Source of the DNA: Paraescarpia echinospica
Taxonomy: Eukaryota > Annelida > Polychaeta > Sabellida > Siboglinidae
Assembly: GCA_020002185.1 (NCBI GenBank)
Contig: CM034531.1
Span: forward strand, 47,675,319-47,739,318
Direction of reading: 5' to 3'
DNA length: 64,000 nt
A program made the position numbers and the translations under genes. The notes beneath the pieces are model-generated. The model had not been told where the DNA came from, ran no database searches, and saw nothing but the letters and a program-made list of their open reading frames with translations. Positions 56,286 through 64,000 of the stretch are shown here, piece after piece; position 1 is the stretch's first letter, and each line of letters begins with the position of its first letter.

Positions 56286-56859
56286 ATACATTATTTAAGA
56301 GAACTTGAGTTTAAATGAGTACCTGGCTACATCCAGTGGTAGTTATATATGAATTAAATGTCTTTGCGCAGTAATCGCGGCGTAACTGAATATTTTCCGC
56401 AGGAGATGATTTGTTGTTTGAACGGACAGGTCTGCTAAGGGATGAAGCAACAGCACTTTGAACGACTCTGCAACAGCACTTTGAACGACTTTGAACTATA
56501 GTTCCCTTCAAGCCATACACTATACAAAACCGCGTGGTTATATCGGGACACTATTTAAAGCTAGATCAGGGACATGCACGCCCTGACTGGAGATTCAAGC
56601 GATGCATCAGAACCTGTCGTAATCTCCTCTGCGAGAGTTTTTGAGCCGGTCATGGTGGCCATCTAAAGCCGAGCACATGAGACAAACAGATCGTTCGTTT
56701 GTACGTGACATTTCGGTAACAACTTGACTTGGGGGTTTGCTTATTCATTTCCGGACGTTGCAGCCTTGATGGATTGTCTATAGACAGCTCTTTCGATTGC
56801 CAGTCTCCCCACTCGCCAGACGTCTGCTCCCATCTATTCCTCTATGTCCTTCCCCCATT

Positions 56860-57860
56860 GTCTCCTAGGTCTTCCTCTACTTCTGCTGCCTTCCACTTTT
56901 CCTTCCATTATTAGTCTCTCTAGAGACTGATGCCGTTTCACATGGCCGAAATAACTTAGTTTCTGTTTCTTTACAAAGTTCAATAAAGTCCCGGGTATCA
57001 AGCTCATCTGCTATGGATTCGTTAGTTCTACGTTCAGTCCACGAAACTCGTAATATCTTTTTATAACAGTTGTTTTCAAATGCATTTATACGTTTAGTAA
57101 TGTTCTTATTAAGAGTCCAGGTTTCGCATCCATACGTAGCCGTTGGAAATATGCCGACTCGGATAATTCGTAGTTTCATATCTTTGTTCGTGGCTTTCCA
57201 CAGCTTCTTCATCTCCGCCAACTTTTTACATTGTCAACCTCCGCTTGATCTCTTTCGTCCCATCTCCATCCTCTTCTATCAGTGACCCCAGATATTCAAC
57301 ACTTTTCATTCGTTCTATTTCCTCGCCATCTACTGTGACTTCTGATGGTTCTCGACAACCCTTCACATCCATAATCTTAGTCTTCTTTGCGTTTAGTTTC
57401 AATCATTTCATCTCGCTGTGCTCTTTAACAGTAGTTATCAGTTTATCCAATCCTTCTTTTGTATCGGATATTAACGCTGTGTCATCGGCATATCTCAATT
57501 CATATATCTCCTGTCCATTCACTTTTAGTCCATTAAAACAAATTGCTTCTCGTGTCAGTCTCGACTTCTCTCATGCTATTCTCTGTGTATAGACTGAATA
57601 GGTGGGAGGTCAAAATGCACCCCTGCCTCACTCCCTTGCCGACTGGGAACCAATCTGTGGTACCACACTCTAATCTCACTGCAGACTGCTGTCCAACATA
57701 TAATTGTTATAAGTGATGTAATTTTCTGGTCATATCCCATGTGTATCAAGGTTTTCCAGACTTGTTGATGGCTAACATTATCAAAAGCTTTTGAATAATC
57801 TATGAAACAGATCCTAAGGTTATGGTTGAATCCTCTGCATTTCTGAATTAACATCTTCAG
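56860..57860 (-). pseudogene. RTE-like LINE fragment
   Basis: The minus strand first reads ICFIDYSKAFDNVSHQQVW (57854-57576 frame), a palm motif of RTE-type enzymes. After frame breaks it reads RIIRVGIFPTATYGCETWTL and ENNCYKKILRVSWTERRTNE (57221-56877), the usual C-terminal region of these LINEs. The catalytic box region (near 57500) lies in another frame. The copy is 5'-truncated and frameshifted, so it cannot be active. Its outer limits are approximate. Confidence 0.8.
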
Positions 57861-59640
<1,780 letters not shown>

Positions 59641-62429
59641 CCCACCCATTACAGTCTGCTCCAAGTATTTTCTTGTGTTTCTTCATTACTTCATTAGTCT
59701 CTCTTAAATCCTCAGCTTCCTTCTGTCTTCTCGTGTCTCTACGTATTCATCGAATGAAGCATTCTCTCGTGATGCTATATTCGCTTTTATCAATCCCCTT
59801 ATCCTCGCAATAGAGTCGGTTATACAATACTTTTGTACATTTATCAAGCGCGATCGCATGATCTATTTAGCTGAATGTGCCACATATACGCTTTTCTTAA
59901 TTTTTGGGATAACCTTACGATCTATCGCTTTAGTGACGAAATGTAACGCCAGATCGATATTTCACGGCTTAATAACATTATTATTCGTTTTGAATCTAGC
60001 TATACTGCTCAAACAACATTTCACGTAGCAAATGTACCAACATAAGTATATAGGCCTATACACTACAATTGAGCAATTATCCGGCCATGGAATGTTCCAT
60101 TTTCTGCACGCTTCTGACTTAGCGGACCTGAAGCAGGAATGCTATGAGATGTCAGAAATCTATTTCTATTATACGTATGTGACCGTGCATGTGTATCTCG
60201 CCAGGAGGCCCACCTAGTTGTGTAGCTTTTAAAAAATTACCTACATTTTGCGTTTCCAATACTTGCACTTTTACGGCGAATCTGTGCATTTGTCCTAACT
60301 ATTACCGCAACGTCGATCCGTAGACGCTTTCACTGTTCTCTGTTCTGTTCTAGGTACGTGCATTAAGAAGAAGGTTAGTCAACTATACACAGTGACCGGT
60401 TACTTAGAGGTGGTTTCATATGTTCTCAAGATCCCAAAAGCCGTTCAGTGTTTAGTATTGGTTCAAACTACCACTTAATACATAGAATAGGGTGACGTCA
60501 CAATACTAGTAAGACATTACCCACAAAATCTGTTCTGTTCTGATATCCATGCGGAATTTCGTTAATGTGACTTAATGCCAATTTTACTCGTTAAACGGCG
60601 CCATTAGAGTAATTTGTTTTCAAAATATGGTGAAGACGAAACGACCATCCACTAATACATAATACTATGTGTGTTGGCACTTCGCTAACTTAAGCGATCA
60701 CCACATGCTTGCGTATATGAGATGTATAAAACACAGGGATACGAAAAACACACGGTACAACAATATGTGGACATGACAACAGAAGAAAACACTGTTATGG
60801 AGCTGACAATATTCACATCCATGTTTTCAAACAAACTGTGGTTGAGATATAGTGTTATAAGAGTGAAGCACTTAGCATCGGCATCAAGAGTAACATACCG
60901 GACCAATCGATGCAGCTGTTGCTAACATTGTGATGTAAAAAGTTAATAAGTTCCTTCTTGTGTCACATGTAACGTAAGAAATAAATAAGCCGATGACACA
61001 ACATTTACAGTTTTGTTGGCTAAGGGGATAAACAACACAGCGTATGGCACAGAGAAATATAGTTTGATAAAACGGTGTTTTATTGAAGTTCTTATAAATG
61101 TTGGCCAGACTGGTCACGATACGCAGGGACATGCCTTAAACGAGACAGTCTCATCGTCAAGTTGTTATGGTTCGCAGATAATTACCGTAAATACTGGGCC
61201 GTATCGTCATGATGTTTTTTTGTGATACGCATGAAAACACCTTACTACAAGGTCGCTCCGTCATCATGTTGTTATGATACGCCGAGAAGCATGTTCTGTA
61301 TTGGGTCCAGTTGTACCTATCTTTTTGTTTAGGGTCCTGCGACATCGCTCAAAGGTAATTCATGATACACCACATATGAACCGACCTATCTATCACTTGT
61401 TAGCTAAGGAAATCCATCTGATCATCAGCAGTAACCTCTCAAACTTGACTAATCCATCACGACATATTCATCATTTGCCTATGCGCCAGTTTCTAACTAG
61501 AATATGGATGTTATTATTTGTACATACTTGCGTGATTTCGAATGTTTGGAATTCACGAATCTGTTCAAATTTATGATGGTCATGAATCGACCGCTGTCAT
61601 ACCTAAACATATCAAGAAAGAAATATGCCGCTGCGTCGAAAGTTATTTCTGATCGATTCCTTAGCGAGACCGCGTTTTTTATCGCCAAGCTGCTGGAAGG
61701 TGGATGCAGCCATGAGCCCTGCCAAAACGTGTTAGCGCACCGACGCCGGATCAATATGGCTGCCGCTGGCCCGTTGTAAACGACCATCCCGCGAAGTGCC
61801 GAAAATCTGTAAATGACATTGGGCAATCACCCGGCAGATGTCCAGGGAATCGCATTTATACCTGAGTGACCAGGACACGAGATGAGTTGGCGGACCGATG
61901 GAAATGTAGACCGCGCATTTACAGCCGCCACGTGCGCCTGACACCTCCGGCCATGTGCAGATAGTCATTTAAAGACGACACGTCATGACCGAACGTCGTA
62001 ATTATTGTCACCAAGGGAAGTAATAAATATCGCAAATCGAGCAGCGCAAAACGACGCTGGGAACCGAAGAGCAACAGACGAATTAAATGGAGACGACCTA
62101 CGACAGCGCATCGGCAACAGCAGGATGGTAGATATCGCGTTGACCTTTAGCGGAATACATGAATGTAAATTAAGTTCTTAGAGTCATGGATGTACTTAGA
62201 GTTTTAACGGTATTGCCAGTGTTATGTACAACGGACGAGACGCGGTGTTGATGAAGTGCATCCGTCGCGATTTGTTAGAGGTCACCGAATTGTAATATGT
62301 ATCGCGTCAACGTTTAATTGGCAAACCAATTTGGTTGGTGTATGTTTGGCATAACTCGTTGTCGTGGTGGACAATTATATTAATGGCACGTGTTTTCTTT
62401 GTGTCGTTGCAAATAGGATGGAGAGGGAC
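59641..62429. other. Non-coding stretch
   Basis: No gene or repeat family is recognised in 2.8 kb. Short frames (for example 61504-61779 on + and 61497-61826 on -) overlap on both strands and show no family signature. ATCATGTTGTTATG-like and CATCGTCAAGTTGTTATG-like words recur near 61150 and 61262, as does ACGGTGTTTTATTGAAG (61073). Confidence 0.4.
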
Positions 62430-62443
62430 GAGAGAGAGAGAGG

Positions 62444-62535
<92 letters not shown>
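62430..62535. repeat. (GA)n microsatellite
   Basis: Nearly pure GA dinucleotides. Confidence 0.97.
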
Positions 62536-63270
62536 AAGATTACATTCTGGTCTCCCACTGCACTGCTCCCTTGAAACACCGTCTTTAATCGCATAACACG
62601 TCATTGTTATCTCACACGTAATCTGCCGGAATTGTCCAATGCACCACACGCATCTTCTCCGAAGACGGTAACGGGTAACGTCAACATCACCGCGCCCGTC
62701 CCGTCTGACAGCAGGAGGCGGCTACTCTATCTTGTCGGACGGAAGCTTCGGCTAGGCGCCTGCCCAGTTAATCCTCGGCCGTAACGCGCTAAGCGACTCG
62801 CGAAGCTGGAGGCCTTGACTGAAGCGGGCAGATCGGCACGGGCTGAGTGTCACACGAGTCTGCCTCTGACAGCGCTGTCAACGCGACTTAATGAGCACAT
62901 ATCGAACTGGGCTACCTTCACGACCCGAGGCCATAGTGCTCGGAATACCGCCGAAGGAACAAAGACGCCGCTAATCGTTGGCCTACGGGATACGTAAAAT
63001 AATTCTGCGACACTCAATGCGGGGACGGTGTTCGTGCCTTTGATCGTACATTACGTTTTAATTATGCACACACGTGTGCCTTTTTAGCATTCTGTTTGAC
63101 CCTTGGCATTTCCGAATTCAGTCTTGTAATCGGATTTGTCTTGCCGGGATTTTGCACGTTTTTCTTTCTCTGTCTCTCTTTTCCTTTGTGTCGGTGTCCG
63201 CATTGTCTGACTGTCTATTTAGCCGTTAGGCCTTGTTTAGACTCTTGTTAAATATTGATATACGTCAGTC
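62536..63270. other. Non-coding, locally GC-rich stretch
   Basis: GC- and CpG-rich between about 62660 and 63000. A frame at 62815-62997 has no recognisable domain or splice context. Confidence 0.35.
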
Positions 63271-63275
63271 TGTAT

Positions 63276-63685
63276 GCGCGTACGTTCGTACGTTCGTACG
63301 TTCGTACGTACGAGTTCATCTATGTTATGTTTACAGGCTTTCTTAAAACCCGTTCTTTATTCCCTCTGTCTCACTCTCATGTTTAGTTGTTATGCGAATC
63401 CGTTCTGTTGTGTATACGAGTTACAATATCCTGCACCCGGCCCATGCCGTAGTATTATTATCATAATCATCGTCATCATCGTCGTCGTCATCGTCGCCGT
63501 TGTCATGTTCATCGTCGTAGGTGCATGTTACGCAGAAGAGTGGTAATGTTTTCCTCAAAGACGGTTTTTATCTTGGGCGCCAACCGTTTAGGGATTAGTC
63601 CTTCGGAAGAAAATGATTACTTCATTGTTTGCAAAACTCCCCGTACGTTAAAGATTCTTGTCGCTTTTGGGTTCATACCGGGTGT

Positions 63686-63747
<62 letters not shown>

Positions 63748-63760
63748 GTCAGACAGACAA
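63276..63760. repeat. Cluster of short microsatellites
   Basis: CGTACGTT units at 63280-63312, TCATCG/GTC trinucleotides at 63450-63515 and (AGAC)n at 63688-63760. Intervening sequence is unremarkable, as is 63761-64000. Confidence 0.9.
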
Positions 63761-64000
63761 ACGTACATATATTTTTTATTTTAACCAAATAAACATGTGA
63801 ATGTATGAGTATTAATAGTAATAATGACTTAAATGTAAAACAAATCTCAAAATAAGGGGCTAAAGCTGCCGTTCTCACAGGAGCCTCGCTATGTGTATAG
63901 TTTAGTATAAACCAATGATTAACTACAAATAATTACATATATAACGATGTATGGACTTTTTTTATTAAACATATAGGCTATACACAAGAGAGGAAAATAG

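Overview
The window looks like nuclear DNA of a metazoan, most likely a marine invertebrate; I cannot name the species. It is dominated by transposable elements of animal type (Ty3/gypsy LTR elements, CR1, L2-like and RTE-like LINEs, hAT and TTAA-target DNA elements, SINE-like repeats) and by very long microsatellites. There are almost no long open frames outside mobile elements, and one candidate exon ends in a consensus splice donor. Nothing bacterial (operons, Shine-Dalgarno sites, CRISPR) is visible.

Layout. 1-6455: an old L2/CR1-group LINE split by a decayed Ty3/gypsy element (305-5258, 5-bp target duplication AACAC). 6456-10528: mostly single-copy-looking DNA with a weak two-exon candidate and a small inverted-repeat element. 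10529-15168: a complete Mag-like Ty3/gypsy element with identical LTRs, a TAAAT target duplication and an uninterrupted 1391-codon gag-pol, possibly still active. 15174-18686: LINE scraps and a 198-bp palindromic element. 18687-36367: a large inverted segmental duplication. Each arm carries an intact single-exon gene for a type II membrane LicD/fukutin-like protein (21809-22804 on +, 31530-32525 on -), so the paralogues point at each other. The arms carry private insertions: a CR1 scrap in arm A; a full-length CR1 LINE, a 397-bp Kolobok/T2-like MITE and a 152-bp LINE end in arm B. Between them lies a nested palindrome (23641-25332) whose loop is a second, 558-bp palindrome built of ATACCATT-like units.

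36366-45075: tetranucleotide arrays, a non-autonomous hAT-like element and a degraded CR1 copy split by an L2-like LINE. 45076-64000: mostly gene-poor DNA with microsatellites, SINE-like repeats, a perfect 80-bp tandem duplication, an RTE-like LINE fragment and, at 53912-54116, a GC-rich first coding exon for a secreted protein that may begin a Reeler domain.

The best candidates for host genes are the two LicD-like paralogues and the 53912 exon. Their 3' two-thirds are almost identical while the 5' coding part and upstream DNA differ by about 10%, which suggests gene conversion between the arms of the inverted repeat.
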